Source of the DNA: Peptoniphilaceae bacterium
GTDB lineage: Bacteria; Bacillota; Clostridia; Tissierellales; Peptoniphilaceae
DNA length: 64,000 nt
Assembly (NCBI GenBank): GCA_910589545.1
Contig: CAJUSY010000001.1
Coordinates: 62,001 to 126,000 of the forward strand
Reading direction: 5' to 3'
The position numbers were made by a program, and so were the translations under genes. Shown here one piece after another: positions 44,274 through 52,608 of this stretch (position 1 is its first letter; each line of letters opens with the position of its first letter). The notes under the pieces were generated by a model. The model did not search any database. It saw only the letters and a list, made by a program, of their open reading frames with translations, and was not told the DNA's origin.

Positions 44274-44627
44274 ATGAAACATCTAACAAAAAACGAAATA
44301 AGAAGACAATACAAAACAGTTATACAAATTGGTTATTGTGACCTATACGAACTAACAAGACAATTAAAAAAGATTGGTTATAACGCTGGTATTTATGGTT
44401 GGAATTATGATGTATTTGAGTTAGATTGGAATACTTGCATAATTACAGGTTATAGGACTTTTAGTAAGGGAACAATAAGAGTAACAAGTGAATTTATACA
44501 ATATATAGATAAAAAAGCTTGTAAAATTATAAAAAATAATTCTTGTAATTATGATGAAGAACAAAAACAAATGAAATTATTAAAAAATGAATTTTTAAGA
44601 GAATACAAAAACAACATATTAAAATAA
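44274..44627 (+). CDS. Accessory phage protein, unknown (YNAGIYGWNYD motif)
   Basis: 117 residues. The stretch GYCDLYELTRQLKKIGYNAG, then IYGWNYDVFELD and IITGYRTF, is a recognisable pattern of small proteins in mobile elements of Firmicutes. Function unknown; by location I suspect an anti-defence role, which is inference only. Confidence 0.6.
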   Translation: MKHLTKNEIRRQYKTVIQIGYCDLYELTRQLKKIGYNAGIYGWNYDVFELDWNTCIITGYRTFSKGTIRVTSEFIQYIDKKACKIIKNNSCNYDEEQKQMKLLKNEFLREYKNNILK

Positions 44628-44638
44628 TATAAAATACC

Positions 44639-44660
44639 GCTGGAGTGTCAAAGCTCCAGC
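44639..44660 (+). terminator. Hairpin between two cassette genes
   Basis: GCTGGAG / CTCCAGC with an 8-base loop between the genes at 44274 and 44694. No T-run follows directly, so it may act as a processing site or attenuator. Confidence 0.5.
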
Positions 44661-44693
44661 AAATAATAAAAAAATTAAAGGAAGTAAAAAACA

Positions 44694-45077
44694 ATGAAAA
44701 ATACAATTGAATTAAAAAAAGTACTAGATAAAAAATTAAATAAAATTGATTATATTAACGATAAAATGAACATTTACAAAGCAAACGGGAGCTTATCTCA
44801 ATTAATAAATTTACAAAAAATTAGCAATAGTAAAACACTAGAAGTAATAGATAATTTTTTAGATACAATAAGAGACGAAAAACAAAAAACAAATGAAGAT
44901 ATAGACTATTACAATTTGACAAATGATGAAATTATTGAGACGTTAAACTATAAACAACTAGTAGATTTTATAGAATATTTAAACGATTATAGCTATGAAT
45001 TAATTTGCAATATAAGAGAATACAGAAATCACAAAAAAGAATTAGATAATCACGAAATTGTAGATATTTGGTATTAA
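44694..45077 (+). CDS. Accessory phage protein, acidic and helical, unknown
   Basis: 127 residues, almost all helical and charged, with DEIIETLNYKQLVDFIEYLND near the middle. No motif recognised. It is the last gene of the plus-strand cassette and is followed by a terminator. Confidence 0.6.
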   Translation: MKNTIELKKVLDKKLNKIDYINDKMNIYKANGSLSQLINLQKISNSKTLEVIDNFLDTIRDEKQKTNEDIDYYNLTNDEIIETLNYKQLVDFIEYLNDYSYELICNIREYRNHKKELDNHEIVDIWY

Positions 45078-45097
45078 AAAATAAAATCGTAAAATTA

Positions 45098-45129
45098 TAG
45101 GTAGGATAAAAAATCCTGCCTATTTTTTT
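45098..45129 (+). terminator. Terminator of the plus-strand cassette
   Basis: TAGGTAGGAT / ATCCTGCCTA (one G-T wobble) with a 5-base loop and then TTTTTTT. It lies 20 bases after the last gene. Confidence 0.85.
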
Positions 45130-45473
45130 ATTGTTCAGAATAACCACACACAAAACAAATACATATTAAATACCATTAAATACATACCAAAAATTCATAT
45201 ATTATAACACACTGTAACTCTTTTTAAAGCACGTTAAAAAACTAGGTCTTATTTTAATATCAATCAAATATAAATACTTGTATAATTGATTATGTAGTGT
45301 TGTGTTGTTGTTGATATTCCAACATTTTACACAATATCAATAATATTATACTATTAATCAATTAATATTGATGTATTGCATCAACTCATTAATGTATACA
45401 TATAATATAATTAATACTATATCTTATTAACTGTATCATTGTATTTTGTGATAAAGTGTTGTATAATTAATAG

Positions 45474-45921
45474 CATAATCAAATAGATTAGTTATAAATA
45501 TATACAATTATTTTATTTGAAATATTTTTTATTACATATTATGTTAATAGAAATATTATAGTAATCTTAAAAACTGTATTACTGTATTAATAGCACTTTT
45601 ACAACTCAATCTATTTTTTATTATTTATAATATCAAAAATAAAAATATGATATAATTAATAAGTAATAAAAAATAAAAAATAAAATTTCAAAAATAAATT
45701 TGTCTAGCTCAAAATGAATTTAAAATAAATTTGACTTTGAGTTGGACGAAGTTTGAAGAATTTCTCCAAAAAATCAACGCAAATTCACATTTTCCCAAAA
45801 AACGGAAATCATAAACTAAAATACTATCGAACTAAATAACGCTTCAATTTAATCTCCAAATTATTGAACAATATATATTTATTTTTTTCTACAACTACCA
45901 AATATCAGTTGTAGTTTTTTT
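45474..45921 (+). ncRNA. Possible non-coding transcript
   Basis: A weak -35 (TTGTAT, 45439) is followed after 17 bases by TATAAT (45462-45467). Downstream is a long stem (GTCTAGCTCAAA at 45702 with TTTGAGTTGGAC at 45736, two G-U pairs, extended inside by AATTTA/TAAATTT), and transcription would end at CTACAACT / AGTTGTAG followed by TTTTTTT (45889-45921). The terminator is convincing; the promoter is not. Confidence 0.3.
45889..45921 (+). terminator. Intrinsic terminator, plus strand
   Basis: Perfect 8-bp stem CTACAACT / AGTTGTAG, 10-base loop, seven T. No gene precedes it on the plus strand for 800 bases. Confidence 0.75.
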
Positions 45922-46454
45922 ATGCCTAATTTCTTAAATATCTATTATCTTCCCTATCAATCCAACCAACCTATTACCCATTAGAATTGACCACAATCAA
46001 CTACATCAAGTTTTTATAACCAAACCTAATCAATCATACCTCCAGCGAATATATAAGTCTTAAAAAGCCTTTAAATAAGTTATAAGGTTTAGCAATAGCT
46101 CGACTTAAAATCAGCTGGATTAATCACCATAAAAACAACCTCATATAATCAATTTAAAGCCTACATAATTAATTATCTATGTAATTATACCTCTAACCTG
46201 TATTAAGCTTGTTATAATAACCTACAGTTAATTTTACAAGCAATCTGAACTAACAATTTATCTGTAAAACTCTATAGGGTATCTCCAGCAAATTTTTGAC
46301 ACAAAAATACCTCCAGCTTTTAGTAAATTTTTTTTCAAAACAATTTTCAGAACATTTTTCCTAAACTTTTTTCTAGATTTTTTCTAGATAAAATCTAATT
46401 TAAAATTATTTTAAAACGAAAACAAAAATTCTGGAAATCGCCCTCAAAAATCGT

Positions 46455-46501
46455 AAAAAGTTGGAGGGGGGTATAAAATTCAAAAAAGTTAAGAGGGGGT
46501 A
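46455..46501. repeat. Two G-rich direct repeats at the end of the activator gene
   Basis: AAAAAGTTGGAGGGGGGTA (46455-46473) and AAAAAGTTAAGAGGGGGTA (46483-46501), start to start 28 bases. The second overlaps the stop codon of the activator gene. Confidence 0.6.
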
Positions 46502-46908
46502 TCTTCTCCTAACTCATTATACATATCCATAGCTTGTTTATGTATGCTTTTAAGGTAACTTTCACTCTTATCTAATTCATCAGCAATCGACCTCCAATCA
46601 AGCTGTTCAATATATCTTAAAAGCAACACATCACCGTAAATATTAGGTATTTTAAGTATCTTGTCAATAGCAAGTGCCTTTTCCTTATTCAAACATTCAA
46701 TAGCTTCTTTAAGTTGAATTTCCAAATCAATACATTTATCCACCGTCAAATTACCGTCATTCTTTTTAGAACTTGTCACCTTTTCAGTTGAGTAACTAAT
46801 TCCTCGTAAATCATACTTTTTGTCTTTTAAATTTCTTAAAATTCTGGATAGACTACTCACTCTAACACTATAATGCTTGATTTCTTCTAACCTATTCAAT
46901 GTTATCAC
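46489..46908 (-). CDS. Probable late-gene transcription activator (ArpU/DUF1492-like)
   Basis: 139 residues, helical. The C-terminal part LLLRYIEQLDWRSIADELDKSESYLKSIHKQAM is a sigma-region-4-like helix-turn-helix. Proteins of this type, at the end of the early operon and before the terminase genes, turn on late transcription in many Firmicute phages. Confidence 0.7.
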   Translation of the reverse strand: MITLNRLEEIKHYSVRVSSLSRILRNLKDKKYDLRGISYSTEKVTSSKKNDGNLTVDKCIDLEIQLKEAIECLNKEKALAIDKILKIPNIYGDVLLLRYIEQLDWRSIADELDKSESYLKSIHKQAMDMYNELGEDTPS

Positions 46909-47247
46909 CTATATCTTAATGCTTTTAATATTAGTTCCAACCTCACTTTTCAAAGCTTCGTTGATGTCGTCAAAATTCAAATACCCTTTATTTATGCTAT
47001 CAATTAATTCGTTATATTCTTCAATAAATCTTGCTAATCTTTCTTTACCATAACCAAATTTAGTTCTCAATACCCACAACGGAACAGTAGTAACAATCTT
47101 CATCACATTATCAACACATTCATCTTCTTTTTCTTTTAACAACTTATAAGCCTTTTGCTCTGCCATTTTATTCACTTGTTGCATAGTAAAGTTATAAGTC
47201 GGTGTTTTAGTCTTTATCCCAGCTTTTCTACGTTGTTCTCTATTCAT
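46909..47247 (-). CDS. Early phage protein, unknown
   Basis: About 112 residues from ATG 47247 (after GGAG), beginning NREQRRKAG. Contains WVLRTKFGYGKERLARFIEEYNELI. Common in early operons of Firmicute phages; no function known to me. Confidence 0.55.
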   Translation of the reverse strand: MNREQRRKAGIKTKTPTYNFTMQQVNKMAEQKAYKLLKEKEDECVDNVMKIVTTVPLWVLRTKFGYGKERLARFIEEYNELIDSINKGYLNFDDINEALKSEVGTNIKSIKI

Positions 47248-47476
47248 ATTGCAACTCCAATTCATCTATAATATCAAGCATATAAGAATATAAATCTACA
47301 CTAATTTCATTTCTGATAAAGTTTACCACTTCTCTTAAATCATCAAAAGTATTATATTCCCTATCATTCATAGTTTCCTTAATCTCTTTTTTAATTCTAT
47401 TAGCCATAATATGAGAGATTTTAGGATAAAACCTCTCTAAAACCTCATCATATTCCTTATCTGTTAATTTAATCAT
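47240..47476 (-). CDS. Small acidic early phage protein, unknown
   Basis: 78 residues, helical, ending DIIDELELQYE. It overlaps both neighbouring genes by a few bases, which supports translation. Confidence 0.5.
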   Translation of the reverse strand: MIKLTDKEYDEVLERFYPKISHIMANRIKKEIKETMNDREYNTFDDLREVVNFIRNEISVDLYSYMLDIIDELELQYE

Positions 47477-47826
47477 TCCATTCCTTCCAAATCTTCTTGT
47501 TTATAGAAAACTCCATCAATTGTCCTACCACGTCTCTGTGAAATCTTCTTATAAGCCATTTCCAAACATACAACAGGGTCAATTTCTAACTGTTCACAAA
47601 GGATAATAAGGGTTACAAAAATATCTCCCATTTCAAGCATCATATCATGAGAATTAAGCTCATTTCCACCCAATATGTGTATAAGGTCCATCTCACTCTT
47701 AAATTCAAAAACCTCCTCAATAAATTTCATAAATTGTTTATCAGCATTTTCGCTGTGTAATAAATCCTTGTCTTTCGCCCATTCTTCTACTTTTATTTTT
47801 AATTCTTCAAATGTTTTGTCGTTCAT
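47473..47826 (-). CDS. MazG-like nucleotide pyrophosphohydrolase
   Basis: 117 residues with the all-helical MazG pattern: FMKFIEEVFEFKSEM and LEMGDIFVTLIILCEQL, which supply the metal-binding EExx and ExxD residues. Such phage enzymes hydrolyse NTPs or alarmones during infection. Confidence 0.75.
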   Translation of the reverse strand: MNDKTFEELKIKVEEWAKDKDLLHSENADKQFMKFIEEVFEFKSEMDLIHILGGNELNSHDMMLEMGDIFVTLIILCEQLEIDPVVCLEMAYKKISQRRGRTIDGVFYKQEDLEGME

Positions 47827-47838
47827 TTTATATCTCCT

Positions 47839-48216
47839 TTATAATAGTGATAAAAGTCTGCTTATATCCTCTGGTTTGTGTCCGTCATAAACAGGTGCTT
47901 TATCTAATTCTTTAATGTCAAATAAATCCCAGTATTTTAAGCCGTAGTGATAGCTATATTGTCCTTTAGCTGTATCAATCCCAACTATAAATGAGTCATC
48001 AAACATTGTTCCGTCGTGGTGCTGTTTTGATTTCCAACTTAAGCTTGGATAATTTTTTAGAACCATATAATTTAATATCATTCTATGGTAGTATAAATCT
48101 CCAAATGTATGCCACTTATCTGATATGTCTTTAGTTGAAAACCCTTGTTCTTTTCCTTGTAGGATTAATTCATTTATTTTTTCTGTAAATTCTTTTTGTG
48201 TTTCAAAATTCATCAT
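47839..48216 (-). CDS. Early phage protein with HHDGTMFDDSFIVGID motif
   Basis: About 126 residues. WKSKQHHDGTMFDDSFIVGI followed by GQYSYHYGLKYWDLF is a conserved pattern of small phage proteins. Function unknown to me. GGAGAGGAG precedes the ATG at 48216. Confidence 0.6.
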   Translation of the reverse strand: MMNFETQKEFTEKINELILQGKEQGFSTKDISDKWHTFGDLYYHRMILNYMVLKNYPSLSWKSKQHHDGTMFDDSFIVGIDTAKGQYSYHYGLKYWDLFDIKELDKAPVYDGHKPEDISRLLSLL

Positions 48217-48229
48217 TATTTCTCCTCTC

Positions 48230-48424
48230 CTATCTATACCTCCCATTTTCAATCTGATACAATCTTGAATTAATGTTTTTCCTAACTCTATTGATTAACA
48301 TTGCATTTATATCTGCGTTATCATCTTCACTTGCGTCTGATTGATTTCTGAAAATATTCTGTTCTAATTCTTTAAAATCAACTTCACAAGCTAAGAGTAA
48401 TTTTTCAACTTCTTTGATTGTCAT
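48230..48424 (-). CDS. Small early phage protein, unknown
   Basis: 64 residues, helical, with ASEDDNADINAMLINRVRKNINSR. It overlaps the gene upstream by 20 bases. No motif recognised. Confidence 0.5.
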   Translation of the reverse strand: MTIKEVEKLLLACEVDFKELEQNIFRNQSDASEDDNADINAMLINRVRKNINSRLYQIENGRYR

Positions 48425-48578
48425 CTTCTACCTCGATTTCTTCTATATTTATTTCACTGATACTTGAATCCCCTAAATGATATATAGGGTCTATGACTTT
48501 TTCAATCATCTCTTTCACATCATTTTTAGTCCAGTAATCATAAGGCTCAAACTCAAAATATATTTTAAACTTTTTCAT
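48405..48578 (-). CDS. Small acidic early phage protein (57 residues)
   Basis: Begins MKKFKIYFEFEPYDYW and ends EVEDDNQRS. Its ATG overlaps the stop of the gene upstream as ATGA and follows AGAGGT, so it is very likely translated. It fills an otherwise empty 150-base gap. Function unknown. Confidence 0.6.
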   Translation of the reverse strand: MKKFKIYFEFEPYDYWTKNDVKEMIEKVIDPIYHLGDSSISEINIEEIEVEDDNQRS

Positions 48579-49030
48579 TCTTTTACCTCTACCAATTCAA
48601 AATCGGCTAAATCTGTATTTAATTTTTGTTTTATTTCTTCTATTTCGTTAAGGGTAAATTGCACTTGATAAACAAGGTTATCAACCTTGCAATTAATAAC
48701 TCTATAAACATTTTTTTCTTTATTCTTTGCCAAATTCACTTGACAAATAGCTTTACTAACCAAATACTTATGTTTTATCAAAAACTTCTTTTCTTCCTCT
48801 CTATCCTTGATAGGTGTTTTTGCGTATTCTACAACCAAATCAAAAAGTTCTTTGCTCATACACTCATCAGGACGAATATTCATTTCAAAAAGTTTATTTA
48901 TTGCAACATAACCCACTTTTATACCAAATGAATTACTTATTATCAAACAAATAACACTGTCAAGAAATTTTTTTTCGTTTATTTCATATCCTAGTTCCTC
49001 AACTCTTTTTATAAATTCTTTAGTTTTCAT
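48575..49030 (-). CDS. Early phage protein, intact member of a duplicated pair
   Basis: 151 residues. KTKEFIKRVEELGYEINEK, then AKTPIKDREEEKKFLIKHKYL and the C-terminus LNEIEEIKQKLNTDLADFELVEVKE. The gene upstream (49092-49472) has the same plan. ATG 49030 follows GGAGGTG. No function known to me. Confidence 0.6.
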   Translation of the reverse strand: MKTKEFIKRVEELGYEINEKKFLDSVICLIISNSFGIKVGYVAINKLFEMNIRPDECMSKELFDLVVEYAKTPIKDREEEKKFLIKHKYLVSKAICQVNLAKNKEKNVYRVINCKVDNLVYQVQFTLNEIEEIKQKLNTDLADFELVEVKE

Positions 49031-49091
49031 CACTTAACACCTCCACCAATTCAAAATCAGCTAAATCCGTATTGAATTTTTCTTTGATTTC

Positions 49092-49472
49092 TTAAATATC
49101 TTTTAAGGTAAATCTTCGTTGTTTGTGAGGTCTACATTTATTTTCACCTAAATAACAGTATCCATTTAGTTCATTACGATAAAGATACATTATTGCACAT
49201 CCTTTTATCCACTTATGTTTTAGATAAAATTCCTTTTCTTTATCTTCTCTATCCTTAATCGGTGTAATTACATATTGGAATATCAATGCAAAGAGCACTC
49301 CAGCGTTTTTGCCACAATCCACCCCTGAAAAATAAGAACTCATTCTGTATAATTCGTTTATAAAAACGTCTGCCAAAATTTTGTTTTTATAGTTAACCGT
49401 TATACACCCCTCATCTTTTTCAGCTTCATATCCTAAATTCTCAACTGCTTTTATAAATTCATTAGTCGTCAT
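49092..49472 (-). CDS. Early phage protein, paralogue truncated by a stop codon
   Basis: 126 residues from ATG 49472 (after GAGGAG). Same plan as the next gene: TNEFIKAVENLGYEAEK, ITPIKDREDKEKEFYLKHKW. The frame ends at FTLKDI-TAA, where the paralogue reads FTLNEIE. After this TAA the frame stays open for EIKEKFNTDLADFELVEV and stops at 49020, matching the paralogue's C-terminus. A single GAA-to-TAA change explains it. Confidence 0.65.
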   Translation of the reverse strand: MTTNEFIKAVENLGYEAEKDEGCITVNYKNKILADVFINELYRMSSYFSGVDCGKNAGVLFALIFQYVITPIKDREDKEKEFYLKHKWIKGCAIMYLYRNELNGYCYLGENKCRPHKQRRFTLKDI

Positions 49473-49830
49473 ATTCAAGCTCCTCGCTATAATCTTCAAA
49501 ACAACCATCTAACAACTTCAACACGTCCATCATAAGCATACAGTCGTAAATATCACCGTAACACTCAATCTTTTTGCCAAACAAGTCGCCTTTTTCAAAT
49601 TCAAAACCACAAATACCACCAAAGCTTGAAAGTGATAAGTTTAGAATATCGTCATTTAGTACAGCTGTTAAATCAGTATTACTTCCGAACGTATAACTTT
49701 CTTTATCTCCATAACTTCTACTCGCTTTTAAAACATGACAACTGTTTTCAAATACAAGTCCTATATTCTCAGCATTTTTCAACAATCTTTTTCTATTGAC
49801 CTTGAATGTATTATTGCTTTTAATTCTCAT
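49462..49830 (-). CDS. Early phage protein, unknown
   Basis: 122 residues, with SLSSFGGICGFEFEKGDLFGKKI in the middle and an acidic tail (EDYSEELEYDD). No motif recognised; overlaps the next gene. Confidence 0.5.
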   Translation of the reverse strand: MRIKSNNTFKVNRKRLLKNAENIGLVFENSCHVLKASRSYGDKESYTFGSNTDLTAVLNDDILNLSLSSFGGICGFEFEKGDLFGKKIECYGDIYDCMLMMDVLKLLDGCFEDYSEELEYDD

Positions 49831-50261
49831 CTTATCCCCTTAGCTTTCCAATCAATTCCGTAACAATTCCACAAGAAACATTCTTTTCTACTTCCTAGGT
49901 CAAATACTCCAAATCTATCGGTTTTGCTAATCAACTTAGCACGTCTAGTCCAATTATCTAGTCCCATGTTCTTTATATTTCCATAATTACTGACTTCATA
50001 ACTATTTCCACGTTTGAATTTCTTTATAATCTCACTAGCAACTACTGCGTTCGCGGTTCTATTTATTTTTTTGCGTATTATTCTGCTATCCCTCATCAAT
50101 CTTTTAGTTTTATCATCATTGTTAGTTTTAGCAATTATACTTTTCTTTGTTCTATCAATTTTCGTTGCTAACAAGTCTACAAAATCGTTAAAATCTATGC
50201 CCTCGTTCTCAATAATAGTTTCTTCAAGGATTTTTGTTTCCTCTTTAGTCCATTTCGCCAT
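49827..50261 (-). CDS. Phage protein with SANT/Myb-like N-terminus
   Basis: About 144 residues from ATG 50261. The first 50 residues (KWTKEETKILEETII, FVDLLATKIDRTKKSIIAK) form a Myb/SANT-like helix pattern that suggests DNA binding. The rest is unassigned (YEVSNYGNIKN resembles an NUMOD4-type stretch). Confidence 0.5.
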   Translation of the reverse strand: MAKWTKEETKILEETIIENEGIDFNDFVDLLATKIDRTKKSIIAKTNNDDKTKRLMRDSRIIRKKINRTANAVVASEIIKKFKRGNSYEVSNYGNIKNMGLDNWTRRAKLISKTDRFGVFDLGSRKECFLWNCYGIDWKAKGIR

Positions 50262-50294
50262 TTTAAACCTCATATTTATTATTTTATTTTATAT

Positions 50295-50657
50295 CTATAT
50301 ACGTTCTATTGTTATTTCAACTCTAGGATTGTCTTTGTCATGCGTAACAAAACTACCATCATGAGTTGCTATTATTTTACAGTTATCGTCTTCAATCACA
50401 TTTGCCTTAACTAAAATGTCACAAGTTGCTTCCAGTAGATTTACCAAATCCACCCTGTGTCTAGTTGGCATATAGTAAACACATTTCAAATTGCATTTAT
50501 CTGAAATGTTTTGTCTATATTTGCCACTTATCTGCCTTAAACAGTCTTTTTCATAACTGACAAACTGTTTACTAGGAATAAGCCTAGGATATGGTTTAGT
50601 AATTATTCTGGAGCTATTTTTCTTAGTGATTGGTCTTCCGTACAATACTAATTCCAT
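50295..50657 (-). CDS. RusA-family Holliday-junction resolvase
   Basis: 120 residues. GRPITKKNSSRI at the start and RVDLVNLLEATCDILVKANV with IEDDNC, which carries the acidic catalytic residues of RusA. It resolves branched DNA during phage recombination and before packaging. Confidence 0.85.
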   Translation of the reverse strand: MELVLYGRPITKKNSSRIITKPYPRLIPSKQFVSYEKDCLRQISGKYRQNISDKCNLKCVYYMPTRHRVDLVNLLEATCDILVKANVIEDDNCKIIATHDGSFVTHDKDNPRVEITIERI

Positions 50658-50782
50658 TCAATACCTCTTAAATTTAATTGTAATAGCCTACAATTCGTTT
50701 TTATCCTTGTAGACTATACTTATATATCTAACTATTAAAAAGCTTATAACAAGCCTATAAATAGCCTTAAAAAAGAAATCGT

Positions 50783-51544
50783 CTATTTACTCACGTTTGC
50801 TTTAATCATTCTGTAATCAGTAGTGTTTGTAAACTCACAAACATATTTACCAGCTAATTCACTCAATCTACCAGCTATTGCACTATCAAGGTCAAATAAT
50901 TGCCTTAATGTCTTTTCGCTTGTAACTATTGTCATCAAGCTGTTTTCGTATCTGTAGTTGATAATCTCATAAGCTAAACTCAAATCTTTAGCGTTTGGTG
51001 TAGTTTTAAATAAGTCCTCTATGAACAATCCAGCACTTTTTTTGTATCTGCTTTTAAGACGTTCTCTATCTTCTTCACTATCGTAACTGTACTTGATTAA
51101 TTCTGATTTCATGTTTTCCCAGTTTACAAATATTGTAGGTGTAAAGTGGATAATTTTTTGCACTCCACAAGCTGTTGCTAAATGAGTTTTTCCACTACCA
51201 ACTTTGCCGAGAAATAATATCCCCTTTGCCTTATCATCTTGTGAAAACTCTAAAGCTTTATTGAGTGCTATTTGTTGTTCTACGTTGTTTACGTTAAAGT
51301 TGTTCAATAATTGTCTTTTTGCTCTATCCATAATGTGCTGTTCTTCAAGTGATTTCAATGCCATTTCTCTTAATTTACAATCACAATTGGTGTATCTGAC
51401 ATCACCGTTTTCATCTACAACCTTTTTAAAGCCTGTATCGTTACATTTCTTGCACTTGTATTGCTTAGGATTTCTTTTTTCTTCTTCCTGCTGCTCTTTA
51501 GCTTTTCTATTAATCAAATCTAGTAATTTTTTATCTATCATCAT
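50783..51544 (-). CDS. DnaC-like replicative helicase loader
   Basis: 253 residues. An N-terminal zinc-knuckle (YKCKKCNDTGF, YTNCDC) is followed by an AAA+ ATPase: Walker A GKVGSGKTHLA, Walker B GLFIEDLF, and sensor TSEKT. Pairs with the replisome organiser gene, which it overlaps by ATGA, to load the host helicase on phage DNA. Confidence 0.88.
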   Translation of the reverse strand: MMIDKKLLDLINRKAKEQQEEEKRNPKQYKCKKCNDTGFKKVVDENGDVRYTNCDCKLREMALKSLEEQHIMDRAKRQLLNNFNVNNVEQQIALNKALEFSQDDKAKGILFLGKVGSGKTHLATACGVQKIIHFTPTIFVNWENMKSELIKYSYDSEEDRERLKSRYKKSAGLFIEDLFKTTPNAKDLSLAYEIINYRYENSLMTIVTSEKTLRQLFDLDSAIAGRLSELAGKYVCEFTNTTDYRMIKANVSK

Positions 51545-52596
51545 ATTTCCAAGTCCTCAATGTTCACAATATAGTCGTCAATATCTGGATAAAGGTCTTT
51601 AGCTGTTTTAAAGTTCTTGATTTCTTCTTCGGTGTATTGATTAGCCTTGATATAATCAAATTCTTCATCATTGCTCTTAGGTGTTGTAAAGTCATTGTAG
51701 TTACCATCTAACACCTTTGGAAAGTTATTAGGCTTTATAAACCAATCAAAAGTTACCCTAAATGGTTTTACATAGCCTTTAAGATATTGCGAGTTTTTCA
51801 CGTTATCAATAGCCTTTAATACATTGTCAAATCCATATTCATTAATTCTTGCTTGTAGTAGTCTTTGCCTTGTACTACCACTCCTAATAAGCGTTACATT
51901 CGGCACATTATCATCTACTGAGTTCCATTCTTCAATGATTTTAGCTTGTTCAGAATTATTTTTTATTTCTGATTTTACGCTGTTTTCTAGTTGAGTTGGC
52001 ATTTCTTTACCTAAAGTGCAATCTTGATTGACTGACTGATTGATTTCTGATTGAGATTTTGTATCTATCTCTATCTCTCTCTCTAACTCTAAATCTAACT
52101 CTTTCTCTTTCTCTATCTCTTTCTCTATCTCTGTGTCACTTTTTGTCACATTGGTGTCACTTAGTGACGGTGGTGCGTCACATTGTGACGTTTTGGTGTC
52201 ACATTGTAACGCTTTTTGTTTTTCCATACGCTTAATTTTTCTGTGTTTTCTCATTCTTTCGGCACTTCCACCCTCACTACCAATTAAATTAGGCACTTCA
52301 TTTAAAAACACATCATTATCAACACATTCTAATAAGTCATTTGCCATTAGAAAATTCATTGTAATTTTTATGTTGTCAATATCTTCATCAATTTCTAGTT
52401 CAAGTTGTTCAAATATATCTTTTTCAGTACCCTTATATTCGATTATTCCACCGTTATCTATACTTAAAAGCTGTAATTTTAGATAAATAATCGTGTAGGT
52501 ATCTCCTCCAGCTATTCTACGAAGTTTTTTAATTTGTCTATTATTAAAAAAATCATTTTTTAACTTTAGCCAGTAATACTTTTTATTTACACTCAA
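51541..52596 (-). CDS. Phage replisome organiser (DnaD-like), contains ori iterons
   Basis: 351 residues. The N-terminal 110 residues match the phage replisome-organiser winged-helix domain (YYWLKLKNDFFNNRQIKKLR). A low-complexity linker rich in Glu-Lys-Ile (EIEKEIEKEKELDLE) and SDTNVTKSDT follows, then a DnaD-like C-terminal domain (INEYGFDNVLKAIDNVKNSQYLKG). The linker DNA holds the TGTCAC iterons (52134-52211) that probably form the phage origin. Confidence 0.85.
   Translation of the reverse strand: MSVNKKYYWLKLKNDFFNNRQIKKLRRIAGGDTYTIIYLKLQLLSIDNGGIIEYKGTEKDIFEQLELEIDEDIDNIKITMNFLMANDLLECVDNDVFLNEVPNLIGSEGGSAERMRKHRKIKRMEKQKALQCDTKTSQCDAPPSLSDTNVTKSDTEIEKEIEKEKELDLELEREIEIDTKSQSEINQSVNQDCTLGKEMPTQLENSVKSEIKNNSEQAKIIEEWNSVDDNVPNVTLIRSGSTRQRLLQARINEYGFDNVLKAIDNVKNSQYLKGYVKPFRVTFDWFIKPNNFPKVLDGNYNDFTTPKSNDEEFDYIKANQYTEEEIKNFKTAKDLYPDIDDYIVNIEDLEI
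52134..52211. repeat. TGTCAC iterons, candidate phage origin
   Basis: Five copies of TGTCAC or CGTCAC (52134, 52144, 52155, 52176, 52197) and GTGACG at 52164 and 52185, with a GTAACG at 52206, all within 78 bases. They lie inside the replisome organiser gene, next to a long CT-rich/GA-rich tract (52070-52130), as in lambda-type origins. Confidence 0.65.
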
Positions 52597-52608
52597 TTAA
52601 TTCAACTC

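Larger units (their letters stand above)
45130..46488. other. 1.4 kb non-coding region between early and late modules
   Basis: No convincing gene on either strand. The sequence is very AT-rich up to 45,660 and then holds a long stem-loop (45702-45747), a plus-strand terminator (45889-45921), a series of CTCCAGC words, and two G-rich repeats at its right end. The late promoter used by the activator gene at 46489 may lie in this interval or in 42965-43176. Confidence 0.5.

Noticed and set aside
52070..52130. CT-rich repeats as a CRISPR or satellite array
   Set aside because: They encode the Glu/Lys/Ile linker of the replisome organiser and have no spacer structure. No CRISPR array was seen anywhere.
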